From JALYUA01 sp038229875 (lineage in GTDB: Bacteria > Acidobacteriota > Thermoanaerobaculia > UBA5066 > Gp7-AA6): a stretch of DNA of 54,573 nucleotides. Location of the stretch: NCBI GenBank assembly GCA_038229875.1, contig JBBROA010000011.1, forward strand, positions 1 through 54,573, given 5' to 3'. Position numbers and translations under genes: made by a program. The notes under the pieces are model-generated. The model was not told the DNA's origin. It saw only the letters and a program-made list of their open reading frames with translations, and made no database searches. Below, one piece after another: positions 39,554 to 48,053 of this stretch. The number at the start of each line of letters is the position of its first letter. Positions within the stretch are counted from its first letter, which is position 1.

Positions 39554-40270
39554 TTACGTCTTCTTTGGAGGTCGCGAGGGACGAAGATCGATCCGCGACG
39601 GGATCGCGCGGCCCGAGAAGCGCACGAGGTCGGAAACGGCCTCCGCCACGTCGTCGGGAGAGAGCATCCACGCGCTCGCGGAGTCGTCGTGTCCGCCGAA
39701 ATCCGTCGCGACGGACCCCGGCAGAACGGCCGCGACGCGAATCCCGTCATGCCGGAGATCCAGCATCGCCGACTCGGAGAGGCCGAGCAGGCCGAACTTC
39801 GAAGCGTTGTACGCCGCCCCTCCCGCGAAAGCGTTCACCGACGCGAGGGAGGCGATGTTGACGATGAATCCGCCGCCGTTTCTCTTCATCAGCGGCGCCG
39901 CCGCCCGGATCGCGTAGAAGGGCCCGAACAGGTTGGTTTCCACGACGTCGCGGAACCTCTCGGGGTCGAGCCTGTCGACCGGCCCGAATTCTCCGATGCC
40001 GGCGTTGTTGACGAGAACGTCCAGCCGTCCTCGCCTCGAGCCCGCGAATTCGACGAGCGCGGTCTGATCATCCTCCCGCCGGGCATCCGCGGCGCGGCCT
40101 GAAACGCGGAGGCCTTCGCGCTCCATTTCCTGGACGGCGCGCCGCGTCGAATCCACCGTATGTCCTGAGATGACGACCTCAAAGCCATCGCCGTGAAGGC
40201 GGCGGGCGATCGCGCGGCCGATGCCGCGGGTCCCTCCGGTCACGAGCGCGACGCGCGTTTCGTCGTTCAC
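39554..40270 (-). CDS. Short-chain dehydrogenase/reductase
   Basis: 238 residues, classical SDR. Cofactor loop TGGTRGIG, NNAGIG, catalytic Ser in VNIASLAS, Tyr and Lys in YNASK, and LPGSVATDF after the active site. The Arg in the cofactor region (SGHTVDSTRRA) suggests NADP(H). It reduces a carbonyl or oxidises an alcohol, and the substrate is not indicated by the neighbours. It is single, divergent from the cardiolipin-synthase-like gene across about 140 bp. Confidence 0.88.
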   Translation of the reverse strand: MNDETRVALVTGGTRGIGRAIARRLHGDGFEVVISGHTVDSTRRAVQEMEREGLRVSGRAADARREDDQTALVEFAGSRRGRLDVLVNNAGIGEFGPVDRLDPERFRDVVETNLFGPFYAIRAAAPLMKRNGGGFIVNIASLASVNAFAGGAAYNASKFGLLGLSESAMLDLRHDGIRVAAVLPGSVATDFGGHDDSASAWMLSPDDVAEAVSDLVRFSGRAIPSRIDLRPSRPPKKT

Positions 40271-40314
40271 CCGGCGATCCTATCCAAAGAGTGGCCTGTC
40301 CCGCCGTTCACGTT

Positions 40315-40337
40315 CCACGCGCCACGCGCCACGCGCC
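40315..40337. repeat. Heptamer tandem repeat (CCACGCG x3.3)
   Basis: Three perfect CCACGCG units plus CC, in the spacer between the SDR gene and the cardiolipin-synthase-like gene. Confidence 0.6.
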
Positions 40338-40409
40338 GGAAAGCACCGGATCAAGCTCAGCAGGAACGGGTTCCCGCCGCGGGCAGACTTCTTGAATACA
40401 GCGCGGACA

Positions 40410-41681
40410 ATGCCGCGTTTCCGAGCTCTCTCGCTCCTGCTCGTCCTTTGCGGGCTGTTCTCCTCCGGATGCACCTACGTCAGCAACATCATCGGCTCGG
40501 AGAAGAGAGACGTCTACAAATTTGACCATCCGTTCACGGTCGAGGATCCGTCCTTCCGCCGTTCGATGGACACCCTGGGGACCGCGATGGTGGGGGGGAA
40601 TGACGCCGAGCTCCTGAAGAACGGCGACGAGATTTTTCCCGCGATGACCCGGGACATCCGCGCGGCGAAGAAGACGGTCAACCTCGAGACCTACATCTTT
40701 CAGCCGGACCGCGCCGGGCGGCAATTCGCCGACGCGATGATCGACGCGGCGAAGCGCGGAGTCGAAGTGCGATTCTTAGTCGACGCGTTCGGGAGCAAGT
40801 TGAAGGGGCTGGAGAAGGAGCTGAAGAACGCCGGCGTCAACGTTCGCAAATACCGACCGTTGCGGCTCTTCACAATTTACAAGGCGAGCCGCCGCACTCA
40901 CCGCAAGATCCTGGTCGTGGACGGCAGGATTGCATACACGGGCGGACTGGGGATCGACGAACGTTGGATGGGTAACGCGCGGAATACGAAGGAGTGGCGC
41001 GACACCCAGGTGCGCGTCGTCGGGCCCGTCGTGGCGCAGATGCAGGCGATCTTCAGCGAGGACTGGACCTATACGACCGGAGAAATCCTGGCCGGCGACG
41101 GCTTCTATCCCAGGATCGAGAAAGCCGCGTCGATGCAGGCGCAGGCGATCAAGGCGTCGCGCGGGGATTCATCGTCGCTCGCCAAGATGCTGTACTACGT
41201 GGCGATCCAGTCGGCCGCGAAGAGTATCTACATCCAGAACGCGTACTTTCTCCCCGACAAACAGGTGCGGGAGGCACTTGTCGCCGCCGTGCAGCGCGGG
41301 GTCAACGTGCAGATCATGGTTCCCGGCCGTCATATCGACCTGCCAATGGTTCGCTTCGCCTCCTGGATCCACTACGGGGAGCTTCTGAAGGGCGGGGTGC
41401 ACATTTACGAGTACCGGGGAACGATGATGCACAACAAGACCATGATGGTCGACGGCCTCTACTCGACGATCGGCTCGATCAATTTCGACTCGCGATCCAT
41501 GTCCCGGAATGCGGAGGAGAGCCTCGCTTTTTACGACCGTGGGTTTGCAGCGAAGATGCTCACCATGTTCGACGAGGACAGGAAACGCTGCACTGAGATT
41601 ACGTACGAGGGCTGGGACAAGCGCGGCCTCGTGCAGAGGCTCGCGGAGCTCGTCTTCTGGGTCTGGGAGCCGTATTTCTGA
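40410..41681 (+). CDS. Cardiolipin-synthase-like phospholipase D protein, putative lipoprotein
   Basis: 423 residues from ATG 40410 (the longer open frame upstream is antisense to the SDR gene). The N terminus LSLLLVLCGLFSSGC looks like a lipoprotein signal with a possible lipidation Cys, though Ser at -3 is not ideal. Two phospholipase D domains follow, with both HKD motifs: HRKILVVDGRIAYTGG and HNKTMMVDGLYSTIGS. Between them QNAYFLPDKQVREAL is typical of bacterial cardiolipin synthases (ClsA/ClsB type), which join two phosphatidylglycerols. An envelope-anchored location is inferred. It is coupled by TGATG overlap to the DUF5329 gene. Confidence 0.88.
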   Translation: MPRFRALSLLLVLCGLFSSGCTYVSNIIGSEKRDVYKFDHPFTVEDPSFRRSMDTLGTAMVGGNDAELLKNGDEIFPAMTRDIRAAKKTVNLETYIFQPDRAGRQFADAMIDAAKRGVEVRFLVDAFGSKLKGLEKELKNAGVNVRKYRPLRLFTIYKASRRTHRKILVVDGRIAYTGGLGIDERWMGNARNTKEWRDTQVRVVGPVVAQMQAIFSEDWTYTTGEILAGDGFYPRIEKAASMQAQAIKASRGDSSSLAKMLYYVAIQSAAKSIYIQNAYFLPDKQVREALVAAVQRGVNVQIMVPGRHIDLPMVRFASWIHYGELLKGGVHIYEYRGTMMHNKTMMVDGLYSTIGSINFDSRSMSRNAEESLAFYDRGFAAKMLTMFDEDRKRCTEITYEGWDKRGLVQRLAELVFWVWEPYF

Positions 41682-42112
41682 TGGACGGGCGGAGGGCAAA
41701 TGTCGAACGGCGAAGGTTGCAGGCCACGGGAGGGCGTGCGGCCGCTGTCCTGGGATCGCTTCTTTTTCTCGCGTCAGTCAGAGGTGTCTTCGCGGCTTCG
41801 CGTCCGGCCGCCGAGCAGAAGCGGATCGACTGGCTGATCGAGGAGGTCCGCAACTCGAAGGGGATCTTCATCCGGAACGGGGAGGAGCACCCGGCGACGA
41901 AGGCGGTCTCGCATCTGAAGTTCAAGCTGATGTTGGCCGGCAAGCGAGTCCAGACCGTCAAGGATTTCATCGAAGGCGTCGCCTCGCATTCGCAGGAATC
42001 CGGAAAGGCGTACGAGATCCGCCTGCCGGGCGCGACTGCCCGGCCGATGAAGGAGTGGCTCTACGAAAGGCTCTCGGAACACGAAAAGCGGGAGGCTCAG
42101 CAGAAGCGTTAG
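41681..42112 (+). CDS. DUF5329-family exported protein (YfeK-like)
   Basis: 143 residues. The signal-like N terminus (RAAAVLGSLLFLASVRGVFA) is preceded by a basic lead of about 17 residues. The domain reads QKRIDWLIEEVRNSKGIFIR, NGEEHPATKAVSHLKFKLML and IEGVASHSQESGKAYEIR, the DUF5329 pattern (also YfeK). The family is periplasmic and of unknown role. The ATG shares its A with the stop of the cardiolipin-synthase-like gene, so the two are co-translated and their jobs may be linked, for example in envelope lipid work. It converges with the NCS1 permease gene 24 bp away. Confidence 0.8.
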   Translation: MDGRRANVERRRLQATGGRAAAVLGSLLFLASVRGVFAASRPAAEQKRIDWLIEEVRNSKGIFIRNGEEHPATKAVSHLKFKLMLAGKRVQTVKDFIEGVASHSQESGKAYEIRLPGATARPMKEWLYERLSEHEKREAQQKR

Positions 42113-42136
42113 CAAACCCGACGTCTCCGCTTCGTC

Positions 42137-43630
42137 CTACGCCGCTACCACCGCCGGTCCGGCGATTCGGCGCGCCGAGAGCGCCCAGTAGAGAAGCCCG
42201 GACGCGAAGAAGCCGACGAACCAGCCGTACGAGTACAGCGGCTTTAAGACCGGCCACACGAGCCCTCCCCAGGCGAGCGCGCAACCGGTCAGCGTCGCCA
42301 CCACCGCCTTCCAGTTCCAGCCCCCGGCGTACCGGTAGACACCGTGTGTCAGGTAGAGGTCTTCGAGGCGCAGCCGCGTGCGGCGAACGAGCCAGTAGTC
42401 GGCGATCAGCACGCCGGCGATCGAGCCGAGCCCGCCCGAGTAACCGAGGAGCCACGTGAAGATGTAACCGGACGGATCGGCGAGAAGCCGCCAGGGCTGC
42501 ATCAGGATGCCGATGATCCCGGTGATGAGACCGCCTGTCTTGAACCGGATGAGCCGCGGGAACGCGTTGGCGAAGTCGTTCGCCGGTGAGACGACATTCG
42601 CGGCGATGTTGACCGCCAGGGTCGCGACGACGACGGTGAACATCGAGATCGCGACGATCACGGGCTGAGAGAATTTTCCGACGAGGACCACCGGGTCCCA
42701 GATCGCTTTACCGTAGATGATGGCCGTCGCGCTGGTGATCAGGACTCCCATCGCGGCGAAGAGAGACATGGTGGTCGGAAGCGCAACGACCTGGCCGATC
42801 ATCTGGTCCCGCTGGCTGCGCCCGAACCGCGTGAAGTCCGGCATGTTCAGCGAGAGCGTGGCCCAAAAGCCGATCATCGCGGTGAGCGACGGGACGAACA
42901 CCGGGAAGAACTCGCGAAACGTCCGGAGCGCGCCCGGCTGGGCGAGCAGCGGTCCGAGACCATGTGCGCGCCGGATGGCCCAGACGAGCAGCGCCACGGT
43001 CATCACCAGGACGAACGGCGCCGCCCAGTTCTCGACTTTGCGGAGCAGGTCCATCCCGCGGTAGACGATCACGATGTTGAGCGCCCAGAAGAGGAAGAAC
43101 GACAACCACTCGGCGCCCGTGTGACCCGAAAAGCCGCTTCCGAGACGCGTCGTCCAGTGGGGATCGATCGCCTGGAAGAGAGTGTTCAGTGCTGCCCCGC
43201 CGATCCAGCACTGGATTCCGAACCAGCCGCAGGCGACGAGCGCGCGCATGATCGCGGGCAGGTTCGATCCGATCGTGCCGTAAGCGGCGCGGGCGAAGAC
43301 CGGAAATGGAATTCCGTAGCGCGTTCCCGGATGCGAGTTCAAGAGGATCGGCATCAGGACGATCGTGTTTCCGAGCAGGATCGTCAGGAGCGCCTGCCAC
43401 CAGTTCATGCCCGCCGCCATCAGGCCCGAGGCCATGTAGTACGTCGGAATGCAGTGCGCCATGCTGATCCAGAGAGCCGCGTAGTTGTACGTGGTCCAGG
43501 TTCGCCGCGAGACCGGCACCGGCAGAAGGTCGCGATTGGCGAGGGGAGAGGACGCGATCCGGGTCTGATCGATCAGCTCGACGCGGCCGTCGCCGTGCCG
43601 CTTCTCGTTGCCGCTGATGCTGGTGGGCAC
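42137..43630 (-). CDS. NCS1-family nucleobase/ureide permease
   Basis: 497 residues from GTG 43630. The core begins SPLANRDLLPVPVSRRTWTTYNYAALWISMAHC, the NCS1 signature, and has about 12 membrane segments, including MAAGMNWWQALLTILLGNTI, SHPGTRYGIPFPVFARAAYG and PTTMSLFAAMGVLITSATAI. It should bring in hydantoin, allantoin, uracil or a purine with H+ or Na+. The divergent allantoinase gene makes allantoin or hydantoin the best guess. The start is uncertain: ATG 43837 and 43855 (overlapping the divergent allB start) extend it by 69 and 75 residues. That extension is low-complexity Arg/Gly/Pro sequence with a strong hairpin at DNA level, so I prefer the GTG. No ribosome-binding site is evident for it. 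Confidence 0.85.
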   Translation of the reverse strand: MPTSISGNEKRHGDGRVELIDQTRIASSPLANRDLLPVPVSRRTWTTYNYAALWISMAHCIPTYYMASGLMAAGMNWWQALLTILLGNTIVLMPILLNSHPGTRYGIPFPVFARAAYGTIGSNLPAIMRALVACGWFGIQCWIGGAALNTLFQAIDPHWTTRLGSGFSGHTGAEWLSFFLFWALNIVIVYRGMDLLRKVENWAAPFVLVMTVALLVWAIRRAHGLGPLLAQPGALRTFREFFPVFVPSLTAMIGFWATLSLNMPDFTRFGRSQRDQMIGQVVALPTTMSLFAAMGVLITSATAIIYGKAIWDPVVLVGKFSQPVIVAISMFTVVVATLAVNIAANVVSPANDFANAFPRLIRFKTGGLITGIIGILMQPWRLLADPSGYIFTWLLGYSGGLGSIAGVLIADYWLVRRTRLRLEDLYLTHGVYRYAGGWNWKAVVATLTGCALAWGGLVWPVLKPLYSYGWFVGFFASGLLYWALSARRIAGPAVVAA

Positions 43631-43678
43631 GCGCGCAAATATACGTCCACGTCCGTCGCCTCCGCTCACTGCGGGAGC

Positions 43679-43704
43679 TGCCTTCGCCGTGCGCGGCGAA
43701 GGCA
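43679..43704. promoter_or_regulatory. 11-bp perfect hairpin in the permease/allantoinase divergent spacer
   Basis: Arms TGCCTTCGCCG (43679-43689) and CGGCGAAGGCA (43694-43704) with a 4-nt loop. It lies about 50 bp upstream of the permease GTG and 150 bp upstream of allB. It may be an operator or an attenuator for the ureide genes. More GC-rich dyads lie at 43704-43800. Confidence 0.45.
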
Positions 43705-43853
43705 CCGGCCGGCGGCTCGGCCGGATGCGGCCTCGACCGCCGGCCTGCTCCCTTCGTTCGCTTCGGCGAGCTGAGCCACCAGCTCGACGGAGCGCAGCTC
43801 CGCTCCCTTTCCCCACCCCTGACGTCTGGCCGGCCATATGATCCTCCCTCCCC

Positions 43854-45197
43854 ATGACTGCCTCGGATTTCTTGCTGAAGGGCCGGCGGGTGGCGACTCC
43901 GGATGGGGTTCGGCCGGCCGCGGTGCGGGTTTCCGGCGGGAGGATCGTTTCGGTCGGTTCTTACGACTCGGCTCCCTCGGGGGTGTCCGTCGAGGACCTC
44001 GGCGACGCGGTTCTCCTTCCGGGACTCGTCGACACCCATGTGCATGTCAACGAGCCGGGACGGACACACTGGGAGGGGTTCGAGACCGCGACGGCGGCGG
44101 CGGCGGCGGGCGGAATCACCACCGTCATCGACATGCCGCTCAATTCGATTCCGCCGACCACGACCCGCGCAGGGTGGCTGGCCAAGATCGATGCTGCTGC
44201 GGGCCGCTGCTCCGTCGATGTCGGCTTCTGGGGAGGGCTCGTCCCCGGAAACTCCGCGGAGCTCGCCGGGCTTCGGTCCGCCGGCGCGTTCGGATTCAAG
44301 TGCTTTCTTGCGCCGTCGGGCGCTCCGGAGTTTCAGAACGTCGGGGAAGACGACCTCCGCACCGCCGCTCGGGACCTGGCCGCCGCCGGGGCGCCGCTGC
44401 TCGTCCATGCCGAAGCCGCGGCGCTTCTCTCGAAACCCTCGGGCGCCCCTTCCTCGTACGCCGTCTATCTCGCGTCGCGGCCCGTCGCGGCGGAGCTCGC
44501 GGCGATCGACTCGGTGATCCGGCTCGCGCGCGACACCGGCGTGGCTGTGCATGTCCTGCATCTCTCCGCCGCCGACGCGCTTCCGTCTCTGTCGGCGGCT
44601 CGAGCCGAGGGACTTCCGATCACCGTCGAAACATGTCCCCACTACCTGACGTTCGCGGCCGAGGAGATTCCTGACGGGGCGACGCTCTTCAAGTGCGCCC
44701 CTCCGATCCGTGAGCGCGAGAACCGCGAGCGGCTCTGGCGCGGGCTCGTCGATCGAGTCATCGACATGGTGGTGTCGGACCATTCGCCCTGCCCCCCCGA
44801 AGACAAGAGACTCGCCGAGGGCGACTTCACCGCCGCGTGGGGAGGCATCGCGTCGCTCGAGCTCACGCTCGCAGCGGTCTGGGCGGGAGCGACGGAGCGC
44901 CGGCTGCCGCTCGAACGCGTCGTCGACTGGATGAGCGCGGCTCCGGCGCGCTTTGCGGGTCTCACGCACGACAAGGGCGCGATCGCCGCGGGGCGCGAGG
45001 CGGACTTCGTTCTCTTCGACCCGGACGCCGTGAGCACCGTGGACCCCGCCGCGCTCCACCAGCGCCATCCGCAGACTCCCTACGCGGGACAAGTACTCCG
45101 AGGCCGCGTTCTGTCGACCTGGTTGAGAGGTGAGAAGATCTTCGAAGGCGGCCGTCTCGTCCGCGCCGGACGCGGCGAGCTCCTTCTGTCGGGTTGA
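43854..45197 (+). CDS. allB: Allantoinase
   Basis: 447 residues. Metal-binding DTHVHVNEPGRTHWEG, the carboxylated-Lys motif GFKCFLAPSG, HAEAAAL, HLSAADALPSL, ETCPHYLTF, FKCAPPIRE and the metal Asp in VSDHSPCPPE match AllB and set it apart from dihydropyrimidinase. It hydrolyses allantoin to allantoate. It is the first of five plus-strand genes (allB, alc, uraD, uraH, urate oxidase) that overlap or lie within 14 bp of each other. The ATG at 43854 lies in the same few bases as a possible upstream start of the permease and lacks a good ribosome-binding site. A GTG or ATG downstream would lose the first strand, so I keep this start. Confidence 0.95.
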   Translation: MTASDFLLKGRRVATPDGVRPAAVRVSGGRIVSVGSYDSAPSGVSVEDLGDAVLLPGLVDTHVHVNEPGRTHWEGFETATAAAAAGGITTVIDMPLNSIPPTTTRAGWLAKIDAAAGRCSVDVGFWGGLVPGNSAELAGLRSAGAFGFKCFLAPSGAPEFQNVGEDDLRTAARDLAAAGAPLLVHAEAAALLSKPSGAPSSYAVYLASRPVAAELAAIDSVIRLARDTGVAVHVLHLSAADALPSLSAARAEGLPITVETCPHYLTFAAEEIPDGATLFKCAPPIRERENRERLWRGLVDRVIDMVVSDHSPCPPEDKRLAEGDFTAAWGGIASLELTLAAVWAGATERRLPLERVVDWMSAAPARFAGLTHDKGAIAAGREADFVLFDPDAVSTVDPAALHQRHPQTPYAGQVLRGRVLSTWLRGEKIFEGGRLVRAGRGELLLSG

Positions 45198-45210
45198 GTA
45201 AGGGAGCGCT

Positions 45211-46251
45211 GTGCCGGATTTTCTGGATCTGATCGACCTGGCCTCCGAGCGTCTGGGCGGCTCCGCGATCGCCGCGAACGACGAGTTTTTCGCTCCGCGG
45301 GAGAATCTTCTGAAGGCCGGCAAGCCGGTCTTCCTGGAAGACGAGTACACGGAGCGCGGCAAGTGGATGGACGGGTGGGAGACGCGCAGGCGCCGCCGGC
45401 CGGGCCACGACTGGTGCGTGGTGCGGCTCGGCCTGCCGGGGATCCTGCACGGCTTCGTAATTGACACGACCCACTTCAAGGGAAACGCGCCGGAGTCCTG
45501 CTCGATCGAGGCCTGCGAGACGACGAGCCTCTCTCCGGAGCCCTGGGAATCCGAGAAGCTTTCCTGGACGGAGCTCGTTCCGAAATCGCCCGTCCGCCCC
45601 GACTTTCAGAATTACTTCTCCGCGGCGGCGCCGCGTCCGTTCACGCACGTGCGGCTGAACATCTTTCCGGACGGGGGAGTCGCCCGCCTGCGCGTGCACG
45701 GCGAGGTCGCACCGGACTGGGACCGGATCGCCCGGACGGGCGGAGAGCTCGATCTCGCAGCCGTAGAAAACGGCGGTCTGGTGCTTGCCGCGAGCGACGA
45801 GTTCTTCGGCCCCCGACACAACCTCATCATGCCGGGGCGCGGGCGCGACATGTCAGACGGATGGGAGACGCGGCGCCGCCGCGACATCGGCCACGACTGG
45901 ACGATCCTGCGCCTCGGCCGCTCCGGCACGATCCGGCGCATCGACGTGGACACCGGGCACTTCAAGGGAAACTCGCCCGGCAGCTGTTCGGTCGAGGTCT
46001 GCCGGTCGCCGGGAGCGGGGGTCACGGAGCTCCAGGAGTCCTCACGCGAGTGGGACCAGGTCCTTCCGGAGACGCCGCTCTTTCCCCACACGCTTCACCG
46101 CTTCGAGCGCGAGCTCGCGCCAGCGGGAGAGGCGACGCACGCTCGCTTCAACATCTTCCCGGACGGCGGGGTGAGCCGGCTCCGCCTCTGGGCGCCCGCG
46201 CCCGCCTGGGTGCCCGCGCCCGCGTCTCCTCTCGCGGGCGGCACACCGTGA
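45211..46251 (+). CDS. alc: Allantoicase
   Basis: 346 residues from GTG 45211, after GGGAG. Two homologous halves are visible, each with a DEFFxPRxNL block (NDEFFAPRENLL and SDEFFGPRHNLI), a WETRRRR block, GHDW, an HFKGN(A/S)P block and NIFPDGGV: the tandem allantoicase repeat. It splits allantoate into ureidoglycolate and urea. The C-terminal tail (WAPAPAWVPAPAS) is Pro/Ala-rich and outside the family core. It overlaps uraD by one base (TGATG). Confidence 0.95.
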   Translation: MPDFLDLIDLASERLGGSAIAANDEFFAPRENLLKAGKPVFLEDEYTERGKWMDGWETRRRRRPGHDWCVVRLGLPGILHGFVIDTTHFKGNAPESCSIEACETTSLSPEPWESEKLSWTELVPKSPVRPDFQNYFSAAAPRPFTHVRLNIFPDGGVARLRVHGEVAPDWDRIARTGGELDLAAVENGGLVLAASDEFFGPRHNLIMPGRGRDMSDGWETRRRRDIGHDWTILRLGRSGTIRRIDVDTGHFKGNSPGSCSVEVCRSPGAGVTELQESSREWDQVLPETPLFPHTLHRFERELAPAGEATHARFNIFPDGGVSRLRLWAPAPAWVPAPASPLAGGTP

Positions 46252-46757
46252 TGACCTCGGTGACCGCGACGCCGGGGATCGACCGGCTGGACTCCATGCC
46301 GGAAGATGCCGCGGAACGGGAGCTGCTCCGCTGCTGCGGGTCCGCGGCGTGGGCGCGCCGGATGGTGGCGGCCCGGCCGTTTGCGACGCTCGATCGGATG
46401 CTCGAAACCGCCGACGCCGCCTGGGAAGCGCTTCCGGAACCGGACCAGGGCGAGGCGTTTAACGCGCACCCCCGGATCGGCGACCGGAAGGCGTCCGGTC
46501 GCGAGGCAGAAGAGCAGGCCGGCGCGCTCTCGGCCACCGGCGAAGACGCCCGCCTGCTGGCCGACGCGAGCCGCGAGTACGAGTCGCGCGTCGGCCGCAT
46601 CTTCATCGTCTGCGCGTCCGGAAGGACGGCCCGGGAGATGCTTGCTGCGTGTCGCGAGCGGCTCGGGAACGACCCCGTGACGGAGCTCCGCGTCTCAGCG
46701 GAAGAACAGCGACGGATCACACGCCTGCGGCTCGAGAAACTGGCGCGCCTGAAGTGA
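46251..46757 (+). CDS. uraD: 2-oxo-4-hydroxy-4-carboxy-5-ureidoimidazoline (OHCU) decarboxylase
   Basis: 168 residues. The family core is visible in LRCCGSAAWARRMVAARPF, the catalytic His in FNAHPRIGD, and a long helix (EEQAGALSATGEDARLLADA) followed by YESRVGRIFIVCASGRTAREML. It decarboxylates OHCU to S-allantoin, the third step of urate breakdown. A longer in-frame start at 45861 would run antisense through allantoicase and is not used. The stop overlaps the GTG of uraH (GTGA). Confidence 0.93.
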   Translation: MTSVTATPGIDRLDSMPEDAAERELLRCCGSAAWARRMVAARPFATLDRMLETADAAWEALPEPDQGEAFNAHPRIGDRKASGREAEEQAGALSATGEDARLLADASREYESRVGRIFIVCASGRTAREMLAACRERLGNDPVTELRVSAEEQRRITRLRLEKLARLK

Positions 46758-47089
46758 GCGGCATCACGACGCACATCCTCGACACGGCGCGGGGGCAGCC
46801 CGCGGCGGGTCTTCGTCTGCGGCTGGAGCTCGGGACGACGATGGGAGAGTGGGCCGCCGTATCGACGGGCGTTTCCGACGCCGGCGGGAGGGCGTCTCTT
46901 CTCGACTCGACTCCGAACGAAGGAGTCTACCGGCTGACGTTCGACACCGGCACGTATTTCGACGGGCTCGGCATCAAAGGCTTTTACCCGGAGGTGCAGG
47001 TCGTTTTCGTCGTCCGCGACGCGCAAGCGCACCACCACGTGCCCCTCCTGCTCTCCCCGTTCGGATACTCGACCTACAGAGGGAGCTGA
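46754..47089 (+). CDS. uraH: 5-Hydroxyisourate hydrolase
   Basis: 111 residues from GTG 46754, four bases inside uraD. The transthyretin-like fold carries THILDTARGQPAAGL (His), the FDTGTYFDGLGIKGFYPEV region, HHHVPLLLSP and the C-terminal signature YSTYRGS required for HIU hydrolysis. It converts 5-hydroxyisourate, the product of urate oxidase, to OHCU. An alternative frame with an earlier start (46649) adds residues that belong to uraD's complement and is rejected. Confidence 0.95.
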   Translation: MSGITTHILDTARGQPAAGLRLRLELGTTMGEWAAVSTGVSDAGGRASLLDSTPNEGVYRLTFDTGTYFDGLGIKGFYPEVQVVFVVRDAQAHHHVPLLLSPFGYSTYRGS

Positions 47090-47095
47090 GCGGAG

Positions 47096-47929
47096 ATGCT
47101 CACGGAGAACTCGTACGGCAAGTCGGGCATCCGCCTGGTCCATCGGGCCCGCCGAGGAGACCGCGACGAGATCCGCGACCTGACCGTCGCCATCGCCCTC
47201 GAAGGGGATTTCGAGGCCGCGCACGTCGAGGGCGACAACTCGCGCGTGCTTCCGACGGACACGATGAAGAACACGGTGTATGCCCTGGCGCGGTCTCGAG
47301 GGATCGGGGCGATCGAGGAATTCGGTCTTCTCCTGGCCGATCACTTTCTGGGCGCGAGCGCGGCGGCGGCGTCCGTGCGAGTGTCGATCTCGGAGCGCCC
47401 GTGGGAGCGTCTCCCGCAGGGCTCCGGGCAGCACCCGACGGCGTTCGTGCGGCCCGGGGCGGAACGGCGGATCACACGCGTGGAAAAAGGCCCGGCGGGA
47501 GTGAAGGTCCGGTCCGGTCTCGAAGACCTGACGCTTCTCAAATCCGCCGGCTCGGGATTCTCGGGCTTTCTACGAGATCCGTACACGACGCTTCGCGAGA
47601 CGGACGACCGCATTCTCGCAACGGCCGTCCAGGCGCTCTGGACCTGCCCCTCCGGTGAGATCTCATGGCAGCCGCTGGCGCGCGCGGTCCGTTCGACGCT
47701 TCTGCAGACGTTCGCGGACCATCAGAGCGCCTCCGTGCAGCACACCCTGCACGCTATGGGAGAAGCGGTCCTGAGCGGGCACCCCGAGGTCGCGGACATT
47801 CGGCTCTCGATGCCGAACAAGCATCACATCCTGGTGGATCTCTCCCCGTTCGGGCTCGACAATCCCGGCGAAGTCTTCGTCGCGACCGAGGAGCCGTACG
47901 GGCTGATCGAGGCGACGCTCGCCCGCTAA
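47096..47929 (+). CDS. Urate oxidase (uricase)
   Basis: 277 residues, the usual single-chain uricase length (two T-fold domains). Landmarks: NSYGKSGIRLVHRARRG, the LPTDTMKNTVYALAR block (Thr of the active site), SGFSGFLRDPYTTLRETDDR and the C-terminal NKHHILVDLSPFGLDNPG with EPYGLIEATL. It oxidises urate to 5-hydroxyisourate with O2 and needs no cofactor. It closes the five-gene plus-strand operon and is the entry enzyme of the allantoin route, with xanthine oxidation encoded on the opposite strand. Confidence 0.95.
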   Translation: MLTENSYGKSGIRLVHRARRGDRDEIRDLTVAIALEGDFEAAHVEGDNSRVLPTDTMKNTVYALARSRGIGAIEEFGLLLADHFLGASAAAASVRVSISERPWERLPQGSGQHPTAFVRPGAERRITRVEKGPAGVKVRSGLEDLTLLKSAGSGFSGFLRDPYTTLRETDDRILATAVQALWTCPSGEISWQPLARAVRSTLLQTFADHQSASVQHTLHAMGEAVLSGHPEVADIRLSMPNKHHILVDLSPFGLDNPGEVFVATEEPYGLIEATLAR

Positions 47930-47935
47930 TCGGTG

Positions 47936-47963
47936 ATCGCCTAATCGCCTAATCGCCTAATCG
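47936..47963. repeat. Octamer tandem repeat (ATCGCCTA x3.5)
   Basis: Three copies of ATCGCCTA plus ATCG, immediately after the uricase stop and ahead of the convergent DUF6986 gene. The 124-bp spacer holds nothing else that I recognise. Confidence 0.6.
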
Positions 47964-48053
47964 GCTGATCGCCGATACGATCCGTGGGGAGCTGTCGGAA
48001 GCTGGACGGAACCGGACGGCGCAACCCCGTTCCGTGACGAGGCGTATGCCGCG

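Noticed and set aside
42708..45479. 923-residue minus-strand frame opposite allantoinase
   Set aside because: Low-complexity Arg-rich shadow of the allantoinase and permease genes.
45861..46757. 298-residue frame containing OHCU decarboxylase
   Set aside because: The extra N terminus overlaps allantoicase in another frame and encodes Arg/Pro-rich shadow sequence.
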